DNA of 64,000 bases from JACVRW01 sp963812915 (GTDB lineage: Bacteria; Actinomycetota; Thermoleophilia; Solirubrobacterales; Thermoleophilaceae). The translations under genes were made by a program, and so were the position numbers. Below the pieces are notes generated by a model. That model did no database searches. It saw nothing but the letters and a program-made list of their open reading frames with translations, and had not been told where the DNA came from. This document shows, one piece after another, positions 27,002 through 35,430 of this stretch. The stretch covers positions 132,586 through 196,585 of the forward strand of contig CAWEXB010000006.1 of assembly GCA_963812915.1 (NCBI GenBank). The letters are read 5' to 3'. Numbering within the stretch: position 1 is the stretch's first letter; each line of letters starts with the position of its first letter.

Positions 27002-27744
27002 AGGTCGCGCTCGTCACCGGCGCGAGCCGCGGCATCGGAGCTGCGATCGCGGAGCGCTTCGCCCAGGACGGCGTCCGCGTCGTTGGCGTGAGCCGCACAC
27101 CCTTCGAGAGCGACCTGGACATCGAGTTCGCTCGTGCCGACGTCTCGAGCCCGACGGATGTGAAGCAACTGGTAAAGGACGTCGTACAGCGCCACGGACG
27201 CCTGGACGTGGTCGTGAACAACGCCGCGATCGAGCACGAGGGAACCGTCGTCGACACGACCCCGGAGGAGTGGGACCACGTCATGGGAGTGAACCTGCGG
27301 AGCGTCTTCCTCTGCGCGAAGTACGCGATCCCCCACCTGAGCCGGACGCAGGGAGTGATCATCAACATCGCCTCCGTCGACGGCCTGTGGGCCGAGCCGT
27401 CGCTGGCCGCGTACTGCGCCGCGAAGGGCGGCGCGATCGCGCTCACGCGAGCGATCGCGATCGACCACGGACGCGAGGGGATCCGCTGCATGTGCATCTG
27501 CCCGAGCTACGTGGCGACCGACATGCTCGAGCAGTTCTACGACGCACAGCCCGACCCGGCCGCGGCGCGCGCAGGCGCCGCCGCGCTCCACCCGCTCGGC
27601 CGGATCTCGACGCCCGCGGAGGTCGCCGCACTCGCCGTGTGGCTCAGTTCCGACGAGGCCTCGTTCGCGACCGGGCAGGCATACGTGCTCGACGGCGGCC
27701 TGACCGCGGGACGACCGAACGGACGGGAGGGGCTCTCGACGTGA
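26998..27744 (+). CDS. Classical short-chain dehydrogenase/reductase
   Basis: A 248-residue SDR. Cofactor motif VTGASRGIGAAIAERF, NNAAIE, active-site Ser in NIASVDG, YCAAK for Tyr/Lys, and C-terminal YVLDGGLTAG. The substrate-loop segment TDMLEQFYDAQPDP is distinctive and recurs in the operon's other SDR. Starts in an ATGA overlap with the flavin oxidoreductase. Likely oxidises an alcohol or reduces a carbonyl produced from the Rieske substrate. Confidence 0.9.
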   Translation: MKVALVTGASRGIGAAIAERFAQDGVRVVGVSRTPFESDLDIEFARADVSSPTDVKQLVKDVVQRHGRLDVVVNNAAIEHEGTVVDTTPEEWDHVMGVNLRSVFLCAKYAIPHLSRTQGVIINIASVDGLWAEPSLAAYCAAKGGAIALTRAIAIDHGREGIRCMCICPSYVATDMLEQFYDAQPDPAAARAGAAALHPLGRISTPAEVAALAVWLSSDEASFATGQAYVLDGGLTAGRPNGREGLST

Positions 27745-28427
27745 TCAGCGCGACGCACTCAGAGTCGAATGTCGGTCGGGGCGTGTCGGCGCTGCGGCGA
27801 CGAATCCTCGCCGGCGAAGTCAGGCCCGGCTGGCCCCTGCGGGAGGTCGCGCTGGCTGCCGAGCTGGGCGTGTCTCGAAACACACTCCGCGAGGTCTTGC
27901 TCGTGCTGGCCTCCGAAGGCTTGGTGCAGCACGTGCCCCATCACGGCGCGCGCGTCGTGCAGCTGGGCGTGCGAGACGCCCGGGACATCTACCTCGTGAG
28001 ACAGCTCATCGAGTCGGCCGCCGTCGAGCGCGCAGCGACGCGACCGCTGGAGACATCCGAGTACCTATCGGCGGCGGTCGGGCGGTTGGAAGCCGCGGCC
28101 GCCGCGCACGATCTCGACCAGCTCGTCGAGGCCGACCTCGGCTTTCATCGCTCGCTTGCCGCCGTGCTCGAAAGTGACCGGCTCTCCGTGGTCTTCCGCA
28201 GGATCGAGACACAGCTGCGGCTGGCTTTTTCGATCGTCGCGTTCGCCGACCGCGAATACGAGCAGCCCCAGCCCCTGGTGGACGAACACCGCGAGCTCCA
28301 CCGACTCATCACCGACGGCGACGTCAACCGGGCGAAAGAAGCTCTCCGGACGCACCTCGTGAAGTACGAGACACGGCTCGTCGCCGTGCTGCGCGAGCAG
28401 GAGTCCGCTGTGGAGGAGCAGGTTTGA
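27741..28427 (+). CDS. GntR-family transcriptional regulator (FadR/FCD subfamily)
   Basis: A 228-residue repressor-type regulator. N-terminal winged helix: ALRRRILAGEVRPGWPLREVALAAELGVSRNTLREVLLVLASEGLV. C-terminal all-helical FCD ligand-binding domain with D-x3-H (DLGFHRSL) and later His (DEHRELHRLI, THLVKYE) that bind a metal and an organic acid in relatives. GTG start overlapping the SDR stop. Expected to repress the operon through the tandem palindrome at 23899 and to release it upon binding a pathway acid (inference). Confidence 0.9.
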   Translation: MISATHSESNVGRGVSALRRRILAGEVRPGWPLREVALAAELGVSRNTLREVLLVLASEGLVQHVPHHGARVVQLGVRDARDIYLVRQLIESAAVERAATRPLETSEYLSAAVGRLEAAAAAHDLDQLVEADLGFHRSLAAVLESDRLSVVFRRIETQLRLAFSIVAFADREYEQPQPLVDEHRELHRLITDGDVNRAKEALRTHLVKYETRLVAVLREQESAVEEQV

Positions 28428-29206
28428 GCGCCGTCGGCACCGGGCGGCTGGCCCGTAAGGCCGCGCTGGTCACCGGCGCCAGCCGCGGCATCGGCGCGGC
28501 GATCGCGCGACGCTTCGCCGCGGAGGGCGCCGACGTGCTGAACGCAAGCCTCATCGAACCGGTCTACGAGGACCCAGGCGTCGTCTCGATCATCGCCGAC
28601 GTGAGCGATCCCGACGCTGCACGGCGCCTGGTGAACGAAGCCGCCGAAAGGGTCGGCAAGCTCGACATCCTCGTGAACAATGCGGGCGTCGAGCTCGAGG
28701 CGACGATCGAGCACACGAGCGCGGAGGAATGGGATCGCGTCATGGCGGTGAACGCACGGGGACCGTTCCTCTGCTCGAAGTTCGCCCTGCCGCATCTCCG
28801 CCGCGCACGGGGGGTCATCGTGAACATCGCCTCAGTCGATGCCTTATGGGGCGAGCCCGAGCTTGCCGCCTACTGCGCGTCGAAGGGAGCCGTGCTTGCG
28901 CTCACGCGCTGCCTCGCGCTCGACCACGCAGCCGACGGCATCAGGGCGGTCGCGATCTGCCCCGGCTACGTCCGGACCGACCTGCTCGAGCAGTTCTACG
29001 ACAACCAGCCCGACCCTGAGGCGGCACGGGCCTCGCTAACGCGGAAGCACCCACTCGGCCGCATATGTGAGCCCGACGAAGTGGCAAGCCTGGCGACGTG
29101 GCTCGCTTCCGAAGAAGCCGCGTTCGTATCAGGCCAGCCGTACATCATCGACGGAGCGCTGACGGCCGGCCGCACATTCAGCTGGGCGGACTCGCCCCGA
29201 CGCTGA
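28424..29206 (+). CDS. Classical short-chain dehydrogenase/reductase, paralogue
   Basis: A 260-residue SDR closely similar to the one at 26998. VTGASRGIGAAIARRF, NNAGVE, NIASVDALWG, YCASK and PYIIDGALTAG are all intact, and TDLLEQFYDNQPDP matches the operon's first SDR. It starts with TTG in a TTGA overlap with the regulator stop. Two related but diverged SDRs in one operon suggest successive or parallel oxidation of similar alcohol intermediates or stereoisomers. Confidence 0.88.
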   Translation: MSAVGTGRLARKAALVTGASRGIGAAIARRFAAEGADVLNASLIEPVYEDPGVVSIIADVSDPDAARRLVNEAAERVGKLDILVNNAGVELEATIEHTSAEEWDRVMAVNARGPFLCSKFALPHLRRARGVIVNIASVDALWGEPELAAYCASKGAVLALTRCLALDHAADGIRAVAICPGYVRTDLLEQFYDNQPDPEAARASLTRKHPLGRICEPDEVASLATWLASEEAAFVSGQPYIIDGALTAGRTFSWADSPRR

Positions 29207-29233
29207 GCGACCGCCCTGTTAGGGTGCCGGACG

Positions 29234-30310
29234 ATGCTGGCCCCGGCGTGCTCCGTGCTCGTCTCTACGTTGGCCGTCTCCGTTTTCTGTCTCGGACTGG
29301 CTTCGCCCGCCGGCGGGCGCGGTCCCACGGCGACCAAGCTGGCGGCCAAGGATCCTGGCGCGCTGCACGGAGGCAATACGATCGTGGCCTCCAAGCGCGG
29401 TGCGCCCGTGCACGGCGTGCCGGGGCGTAAGAACCACATGGCCGCACTGGCGGCGGGCGCCACGATTCACGGCGGCTCGGGCCACGATGAGCTTGGCGCT
29501 CGGGCTCCGCGAGTGACGCTCCGCGGCCGCGGTGGCCGCGACGTGATCCACGGCGGTAGGGACGGGACGCTGATCGGCGGCCCCGGGGCGGATCTGTTGA
29601 CCGCGACGCGCAGCGGTGCCACGGCGAGGGCGGGTCCTCGTGATTACGTCGTCCTCAGGGGTCGAGGGGACCGCGTCGTGTGCCGATCCGGGGCGCGCGG
29701 CGTCGTCATCCTGCGTTCGCCTGGGACGAAGGTCGACCCGGCCTGTCGCCGCGGCGGTGCCCGCGTCCGTACCGACGAGGTGGGGTCGTCCCGGTCGCCG
29801 CGCGCACGCGGGGCGCAGCAGGCCGTAACGGGCGACGGCAGCATCGCGAATCCGTTTCGCGCGCCGTGCGACGGCGGGGGAGTTGACTGCACGGTCAGCG
29901 CCTTTCCCGAGCGCACGTTGAGTGGCGCGTGGTCGAACGAGTTCGTTCCGGCCTATCAGTGCCCGGGCGGTCATCCCTATCTCCTCAACAAGACCTACTC
30001 GCCGCGCTTCACCACATGGGGCTGGGGCGTGGAGATCCGCGAGGACCAGTCGGACTTCGCGATCGGGGTGAGCATCACCGGCCAGCTGCTGGTCGACACA
30101 CCGTTCCCCAACGACGTGTTCGGGGGCACGCTGACCGGCTACCCCAACTCGAGTGCGACGAACTGGCTCTGGGGCGGGTCGCACTGGTACAAGGTCGTCC
30201 TTCACTGCACCTCAGACCCGTGCCGCTCGACCGATCTGGTCGGGCGCCCGACGGGATGCCGTGACAACGCCCGCCGGCAGCTCACCCAGCGCGGACGCGC
30301 CCCAAGCTGA
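29234..30310 (+). CDS. Secreted RTX-like protein, paralogue of 3097-4407
   Basis: A 358-residue exported protein. A signal peptide (MLAPACSVLVSTLAVSVFCLG) precedes a GGNTIVASK-HGVPGRKNHM segment shared with the first paralogue, a short set of about four RTX-like units (GGSGHDELG, GRGGRDVIH, GGRDGTLIG, GPGADLLTA), and the shared C-terminal domain: AQQAVTGDGSIANPF, AYQCPGGHPYLLN, FAIGVSITG, SSATNW and LHCTSDPC. The repeat array is far shorter and lacks the His enrichment. Function unknown; conservation of the C-terminal domain over the repeats suggests that domain is the active part. Confidence 0.6.
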   Translation: MLAPACSVLVSTLAVSVFCLGLASPAGGRGPTATKLAAKDPGALHGGNTIVASKRGAPVHGVPGRKNHMAALAAGATIHGGSGHDELGARAPRVTLRGRGGRDVIHGGRDGTLIGGPGADLLTATRSGATARAGPRDYVVLRGRGDRVVCRSGARGVVILRSPGTKVDPACRRGGARVRTDEVGSSRSPRARGAQQAVTGDGSIANPFRAPCDGGGVDCTVSAFPERTLSGAWSNEFVPAYQCPGGHPYLLNKTYSPRFTTWGWGVEIREDQSDFAIGVSITGQLLVDTPFPNDVFGGTLTGYPNSSATNWLWGGSHWYKVVLHCTSDPCRSTDLVGRPTGCRDNARRQLTQRGRAPS

Positions 30311-30376
30311 TCCTTCCACGGGTGCCGGAGGGGTGGACGAGACCTGATCGAGGAGCTGGAAATAGGAGGCAAGGCA

Positions 30377-31111
30377 ATGACGCAGCACGAGGTCGGGACA
30401 CAAGAGCAGTGGCAGGCGGCCCGCGACCAGCTGCTGGCGGAGGAGAAGGAGCTCACCCGCCGCAACGACGAGCTGACACGGAAGCGGCGGGAGCTTCCCT
30501 GGGTGCCGGTCGAGAAGGACTACGGCTTCGAGACTGCCGACGGGGCCAAGTCGCTGGCCGACCTGTTCGACGGGCGCTCCCAGCTGCTCATCTACCACTT
30601 CATGTTCGGCCCGGCCTACGCGGCCGGCTGCCCGGTCTGCTCGTCGATCGCGGACAACCTCGACCCGAACGCGATCCACCTGGCGGCGCGCGACGTGAAG
30701 CTGATGCTCGTCTCGCGGGCCCCGCTGGAGAAGCTTCAGGGATACAAGAAGCGGATGGGTTGGAGCCTCGACTGGGCCTCGACGGTGGGCAGCGAATTCA
30801 ACCGCGAGCTCGGCTTCCTGCACACCGAGGAGGAGCTGAGGCCGTTCCTCGAGGGCGGGCTGCCGCCGGCGGTCGAGCAGAACGCCGAGGCCTGTGGGGT
30901 CGATGCGGCGACGTACGTGTCGGAGGGCCCCGGCCTGAGCGCGTACATGCTCACGGACGGCACCGTCTACGGGACCTACCTGACGACGGCGCGCGGTCTC
31001 GAGCCGGCGATGGGCTACTACGGCCTCCTGGACCGCACGCCGATCGGCCGCAACGAGGAGGGTGAGCAGGTCTTCTGGCTGCGCCGCCACGACGAGTACG
31101 AGGACGCCTGA
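30377..31111 (+). CDS. DUF899 family thioredoxin-fold protein
   Basis: A 244-residue DUF899 protein. Family marks: helical N-terminus with RRNDELTRKRRELPWVPVEKDY, FDGRSQLLIYHFMFGP, a CPVC active-site-like pair in AGCPVCSSIADNL, and GLSAYMLTDGTVYGTYLTTARG. DUF899 proteins are thioredoxin-like and presumed redox-active, but no reaction is established. AGGAGGCAAGG precedes the ATG. A second family member lies 1.5 kb downstream with an epoxide hydrolase between. Confidence 0.88.
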   Translation: MTQHEVGTQEQWQAARDQLLAEEKELTRRNDELTRKRRELPWVPVEKDYGFETADGAKSLADLFDGRSQLLIYHFMFGPAYAAGCPVCSSIADNLDPNAIHLAARDVKLMLVSRAPLEKLQGYKKRMGWSLDWASTVGSEFNRELGFLHTEEELRPFLEGGLPPAVEQNAEACGVDAATYVSEGPGLSAYMLTDGTVYGTYLTTARGLEPAMGYYGLLDRTPIGRNEEGEQVFWLRRHDEYEDA

Positions 31112-31176
31112 GGATTGCGCGCACGGACTGCATGCCGAGCTGGCAGCGTGGCCCCGATGCTCGTCAGGAGGAGCAG

Positions 31177-32406
31177 ATGTCCGCTACTGATGCTGGCCAA
31201 CAGACGGCCAGCGACAACACCGATGTTCGCCCGTTTCAGGTCGATTTTCCGGAGGCGGAGCTCGCCGAGTTGCGCAGGCGCATAAACGCGACCAGGTGGC
31301 CCGAGCGGGAGACGGTCACCGACGACTCGCAGGGCGTGGCGCTCGCGACGATGCAGGAGCTCGCGCGCTACTGGGGGACGGACTACGACTGGCGCAAGTG
31401 CGAGGCGAAACTGAACGCCCTACCGCACCTCATGACCGTGATCGATGGGCTCGACATCCATTTCATTCATGTCCGTTCCCAGCACGAGGACGCGCTGCCG
31501 CTGATCGTCACGCATGGGTGGCCTGGCTCGATCATCGAGCAGCTAAAGATCATCGATCCACTCACCAATCCCACGGCACATGGCGCGAGCGCATCGGATG
31601 CGTTCCATCTGGTGATTCCCTCGCTGCCGGGCCACGGATTCTCTGCCAAGCCGACGGCCACCGGGTGGGATCCCGCACGCATCGCACGTGCGTGGGTCGT
31701 GCTGATGAAGCGCCTCGGATACACCCAGTTTGTGGCGCAGGGCGGCGATTGGGGTGCGGCTGTCACGCAGGCGATGGGTGAGCAGGCGGCTCCGGAGCTG
31801 CTCGGCATTCACTCCAACATGCCTGGTACTGCGCCGGCCGACCTTGCCGAGGCGTTTCAGCGCGGCGACCCGCCGCCATCCGATCTCTCGGCCGAGGAGA
31901 CACGCGCATACGAGCAATTGAGGAGCTTCTATGCGCAGCACGTGGCCTACGCGCTCATCATGGGGACGCGCCCGCAGACGTTGTACGGACTGGCGGACTC
32001 ACCAATCGATCTAGCGGCGTTCGCCATTGACCACGGCGACGGCACCGGCCAGCCCGGCCTCATCCAGCAGATCCTGCGGGGACAACTGCCGGGCGCCCTC
32101 ACACGAGACGACATCCTCGACAACATCACGCTGTACTGGCTCACGAACACCGGGGTTTCCGCGGCTCGTCTCTATTGGGAGAGCAAGGCGGGCTTCTTCG
32201 AGGCCAAGAACATCTCCATTCCGTTTGCCATCAGCGTCTTTCCCGACGAGCTGTACCAAGCACCGCGGACCTGGGCAGAGCGCGCGTATCCCGACAACCT
32301 CATCCATTTCAACGAGCTCGACCGAGGCGGCCACTTCGCGGCCTGGGAACAGCCGCAACTCCTCGCGGAAGAGGTTCGCGCCGGCTTCAGACCACTGCGC
32401 AAGTAG
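31177..32406 (+). CDS. Epoxide hydrolase (EHN-domain alpha/beta hydrolase)
   Basis: A 409-residue microsomal-type epoxide hydrolase. An N-terminal EHN domain (VDFPEAELAELRRRINATRWPE) is followed by the oxyanion HGWPGS, the nucleophile elbow AQGGDWGAAV with catalytic Asp, the lid Tyr region and the general-base GGHFAAWEQP His. ATG 31177 has AGGAGGAGC upstream. Hydrolyses epoxides to vicinal diols through an ester intermediate; natural substrate unknown. Intact and of normal length. Confidence 0.9.
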   Translation: MSATDAGQQTASDNTDVRPFQVDFPEAELAELRRRINATRWPERETVTDDSQGVALATMQELARYWGTDYDWRKCEAKLNALPHLMTVIDGLDIHFIHVRSQHEDALPLIVTHGWPGSIIEQLKIIDPLTNPTAHGASASDAFHLVIPSLPGHGFSAKPTATGWDPARIARAWVVLMKRLGYTQFVAQGGDWGAAVTQAMGEQAAPELLGIHSNMPGTAPADLAEAFQRGDPPPSDLSAEETRAYEQLRSFYAQHVAYALIMGTRPQTLYGLADSPIDLAAFAIDHGDGTGQPGLIQQILRGQLPGALTRDDILDNITLYWLTNTGVSAARLYWESKAGFFEAKNISIPFAISVFPDELYQAPRTWAERAYPDNLIHFNELDRGGHFAAWEQPQLLAEEVRAGFRPLRK

Positions 32407-32468
32407 CCAACAGACGGCGCCGCGCCTGCTCGCCCATCCGGGCATCGGCCCGGGCCGCCGCCAAGCTG

Positions 32469-32594
32469 TTGATCGTGGCCGGCGTCGTCCTCGCTGGGAT
32501 CGGCGTGGCGCTGGCGCTCCTGCTTCTCGGCCGGCCGCAGAAGACACCGCACGAGCGGCTGGAGCCGGTCCCGGCGGCCGGCGCCGCGGAATAG
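32469..32594 (+). CDS. Possible small single-pass membrane peptide
   Basis: The frame ending at 32594 encodes a hydrophobic span LLIVAGVVLAGIGVALALLLL followed by a polar tail (GRPQKTPHERLEPVP). No ATG is present; TTG 32469 or GTG 32475 could start it, without a clear ribosome-binding site. It fills the gap between the epoxide hydrolase and the second DUF899 gene. It may equally be the truncated end of a lost gene. Confidence 0.3.
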   Translation: MIVAGVVLAGIGVALALLLLGRPQKTPHERLEPVPAAGAAE

Positions 32595-32618
32595 ATCGAA
32601 CGAAAAGGAGGCAAGGCC

Positions 32619-33356
32619 ATGACGAAGCACAAGATCGGAACGCGAGAGGAGTGGCTGGCGGCCCGTGTTGAGCTCCTCCAGCGCGAGAAGGAGCACAGCC
32701 GCCGCGCTGACGACCTCGCGCGCCGGCGGCGGGAGTTGCCCTGGGTGCGGATCGAGCAGGACTACAGCTTCGAGACCGACGAGGGTACGAAGACCCTGGC
32801 GCAGCTCTTCGACGGGCGCTCGCAGCTGCTCGTCTACCACTTCATGTTCGGGTACGGGCTCAGGGTCAACGATGAGACCGAGGGCTGTACCGCATGCTCG
32901 TTCGTCGCCGACCACCTCGACGCCACGCTCCCCCACCTGGGCGCCCGCGATGTGACGCTGGTCTGCGCGTCGATCGCCCCGCTCGAGAGGCTGCAGGCCT
33001 ACAAGGAGCGGATGGGCTGGACGTTCTCCTGGGTTTCATCTCTCGGGAGCGACTTCAGCTACGACTTCGGGGTCGCCTTCAGCGAGGAGCAGCAGAGGGA
33101 TGGAGCCGAATACAACTTCCGGCACGTCGCTGCGCCCGGCGAGCAGGAGCCGGGCCTGAGCGCCTTTGCGATCGACGGTGGGGTGGTTCACCACACCTAC
33201 TCCACGTACGCGCGCGGCGTCGAAGCGCTCATGGGCACGTACCCGATCCTCGACCTCGCCCCCCGCGGGCGCGACGAGCACGGCCTCGAAACGAGCGGGC
33301 CGTGGTGGCGCCGCCATGACGAGTACGGGCTGCCTCAAACCAAATCCGGGAGTTGA
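32619..33356 (+). CDS. DUF899 family thioredoxin-fold protein, second copy
   Basis: A 245-residue paralogue of 30377-31111. Shared features include RRADDLARRRRELPWV, FDGRSQLLVYHFMFG, a CTAC pair in EGCTACSFVADHL, APLERLQAYKERMGW, and GLSAFAIDGGVVHHTYSTYARG. Preceded by AAAGGAGG. An insertion after FMFG (YGLRVNDETE) distinguishes it from copy one. It ends 22 bases before the converging sigma-factor gene. Confidence 0.88.
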   Translation: MTKHKIGTREEWLAARVELLQREKEHSRRADDLARRRRELPWVRIEQDYSFETDEGTKTLAQLFDGRSQLLVYHFMFGYGLRVNDETEGCTACSFVADHLDATLPHLGARDVTLVCASIAPLERLQAYKERMGWTFSWVSSLGSDFSYDFGVAFSEEQQRDGAEYNFRHVAAPGEQEPGLSAFAIDGGVVHHTYSTYARGVEALMGTYPILDLAPRGRDEHGLETSGPWWRRHDEYGLPQTKSGS

Positions 33357-33378
33357 CGAGACATGGGACTGCTGCGGT

Positions 33379-34288
33379 TCAGCTCCGCTTGCGCAGCAGC
33401 GCGCCCAGGTCGGCCACCGGCCCCAGGTGTTGCAGCTTGTCCGGGTTGACGATCGAGCTCACGCCCTGGATCTGGCCCTCCGCGACGTCGAGGATCATCA
33501 CGCCGATCAGCCCGCCCTCGCGGTCGAAGAACAGCGCACCCGGTTGTCCGTTCACCTCCTCGCGGCGCGAGGTGATGCCAAAGCGGGTGAAGGCGCGCAG
33601 CCCCGCGATCAGCGTGCGCGCCGCTCTGGCGCGGCCGTGGACCGCGCGTTTGAGGGCGGGTGCCTTGCCGCCGCCGTCGGCGTGGAGCACCACGTCGTGG
33701 GCCAGCAGCTCCTCCAGCCCTTCGAGATCGCCCTCCTCGGCGGCCGCGAAGAAGCGGGTCGCGAGCTGCTCCCGCTGCTCGCGCGAGGCCTCGAACCGGG
33801 GGCGCCGCTCCTTCACGTGGCGGCGGGCTCGTGTCGGCGAGCTGGCGGGCGTTCTGCTCGCTCGTCCCGACGATCTCCGCGATCCGGGCGTAGGGCTCGT
33901 CGAACACGTCGCGCAGCAGGAACGCGGCGCGCTGCTCGGGCGACAGGCTCTCGAGCAGGACGAGGAAGGCGAGCGACAGCGAGTCCGCCATCTCGGCCTT
34001 GCGAGCAGGATCGTCGTCGGCGCTCGCGACGAACGGCTCCGGCAGCCACTCACCCACGTAGGTCTCGCGCCGGACCCGTGCCGAGCGCAGGTGATCGAGC
34101 GAGAGCCGCGAGACCACCGTCGACAGGTAGGCGCGCGGCGACTCGATCCGCTCGCCGCCCTCGCGCGCCCTGTGGAGGCGCAGGAACCCCTCCTGCACCA
34201 CGTCCTCCGCTTCGCTCACGCTGCCGAGCATCCGGTAGGCGATCGCGAACGCCGACGGGCGGAGCTCGTCGAACTCCTCCTCGGTCAT
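33379..34288 (-). pseudogene. ECF41-family sigma factor, second copy, single-base frameshift
   Basis: Paralogue of the sigma factor at 22951. The first frame gives region 2 (AIAYRMLGSVSEAEDVVQEGFLR), WLPEP and region 4 up to SEQNARQLA. The second frame continues TRARRHVKERRPRFEA, DGGGKAPA and NPDKLQHLGPV. Alignment with the intact paralogue (QLATRARRHV) shows exactly one extra base, best placed at 33835 on the plus strand. Removing it gives a full-length ECF41 protein with all three signature motifs. Both halves are well conserved, so this is most probably an assembly error. Starts two codons after the epimerase stop. Confidence 0.88.
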
Positions 34289-34291
34289 CGC

Positions 34292-35254
34292 TCAGCCGAG
34301 TCCCTGCGCGAAGCCCTGCCGCCAGCTCGCATAGGCCGGCTTCCAGCCGAGCTCGCGCTTCGCCTTCTGGTTCGAGGCACCCCTCACCTCGGTCATCATG
34401 AGCGTTGCCATCTCACCGGCCGCCAGCCGCGCCAGCCAGCGCGGGACACGCCTTGGTGGCTTGGCATCCAGCGCGCTCGCCAGCACCGGCAGCCACTCCC
34501 GCACCGGCGCGGGCTCGTCGTCGACGATGTTGTAGATACCCGGCTCGCCGTGCTCGACCGCGGCCGCGGTCGCCGCCGCGGCGTCTTCGATGTGAATGTG
34601 CGACCAGACGCCACCACCGTCGCCAACGATTGGGAACCGACGCTTGCGGATCGGCGCCGCCATCACCGCATCCGGAGCCAAGCTGATCGCGGTGCCCGGA
34701 CCGTAGAAGCCGCCGTAGCGCAACACGAGACCCTCGCCCCACTCGATTGTCGTCACCGCCCGCTCCAGATGGAGGATCCCCACTAGCGGAGCCCGCAGCG
34801 CCGCCGGCGGGTTGGGATCGAGGGGATCGGCCTCGGTCTGCACCGGTCCGCCCGTGCGGGCGAATCGAAAAGCCGCAAAGCTCTGCGCCACGAAGCGCCG
34901 TGCCCCCGCGGCGCGACCGGCGGCCAAAAGATGGTCCGTCGCCTCGGTACGCAGCCGGTTGGTCATGGTCGCCGCGAAGGAGCGCTCGGGGTGCCGCATG
35001 TCCCTCGCGGAGAGCTTCCCGGACAGCGCCGTGAGCTGATGCACGATCACCTCGGGCTCGGCGGACGCCACCGCCTGGGCGACCGCGTCGGGGTCGAGAG
35101 CGTCGGCCACGACCGGGCGGGCTCCCAGGCTGCGCACCAGGTCCTGCTTCGATGCGCTCCGGGTCATCCCGACCGCCTCGTGGCCTCGAGCGACGAGCTG
35201 CGGGACGAGCGCTCTGCCGAGAACGCCTGTGGCGCCGGCTACGAAGACCTTCAT
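34292..35254 (-). CDS. NAD-dependent epimerase/dehydratase, ECF41 partner, second copy
   Basis: A 320-residue extended SDR. VFVAGATGVLGRALVPQLV, LRYGGFYGPGTAI, GDGGGVWSHIHIEDAAAATAAA and GASNQKAKRELGWKPAYASWRQGF align throughout with the epimerase at 22019. It is followed directly by the second ECF41 sigma gene and preceded by a perfect ECF41 promoter, so promoter, epimerase and sigma gene recur in the same order in both modules. Confidence 0.9.
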   Translation of the reverse strand: MKVFVAGATGVLGRALVPQLVARGHEAVGMTRSASKQDLVRSLGARPVVADALDPDAVAQAVASAEPEVIVHQLTALSGKLSARDMRHPERSFAATMTNRLRTEATDHLLAAGRAAGARRFVAQSFAAFRFARTGGPVQTEADPLDPNPPAALRAPLVGILHLERAVTTIEWGEGLVLRYGGFYGPGTAISLAPDAVMAAPIRKRRFPIVGDGGGVWSHIHIEDAAAATAAAVEHGEPGIYNIVDDEPAPVREWLPVLASALDAKPPRRVPRWLARLAAGEMATLMMTEVRGASNQKAKRELGWKPAYASWRQGFAQGLG

Positions 35255-35285
35255 GACTGCTCCTGTCGTCTCATTTACCCTCTGA

Positions 35286-35312
35286 GACGAGATAGAGGCG
35301 CCGCCTGTGACA
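35286..35312 (-). promoter_or_regulatory. Perfect ECF41-type promoter upstream of the second epimerase-sigma operon
   Basis: On the minus strand TGTCACA (35312-35306), a 16-base spacer and CGTC (35289-35286), an exact match to the published ECF41 consensus. It is 32 bases upstream of the epimerase ATG at 35254. Confidence 0.85.
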
Positions 35313-35430
35313 GTGCCCCGCGCGCGCCGCCGGGTTGGGCGGCGGATACTTGGTGGGCGATCTCGCGGGCGAGCTCAAGGCAGGCGGTGGCCGCCCTCGC
35401 TGGCCTCGCAGCTTCTACCGCTGAACGTCC

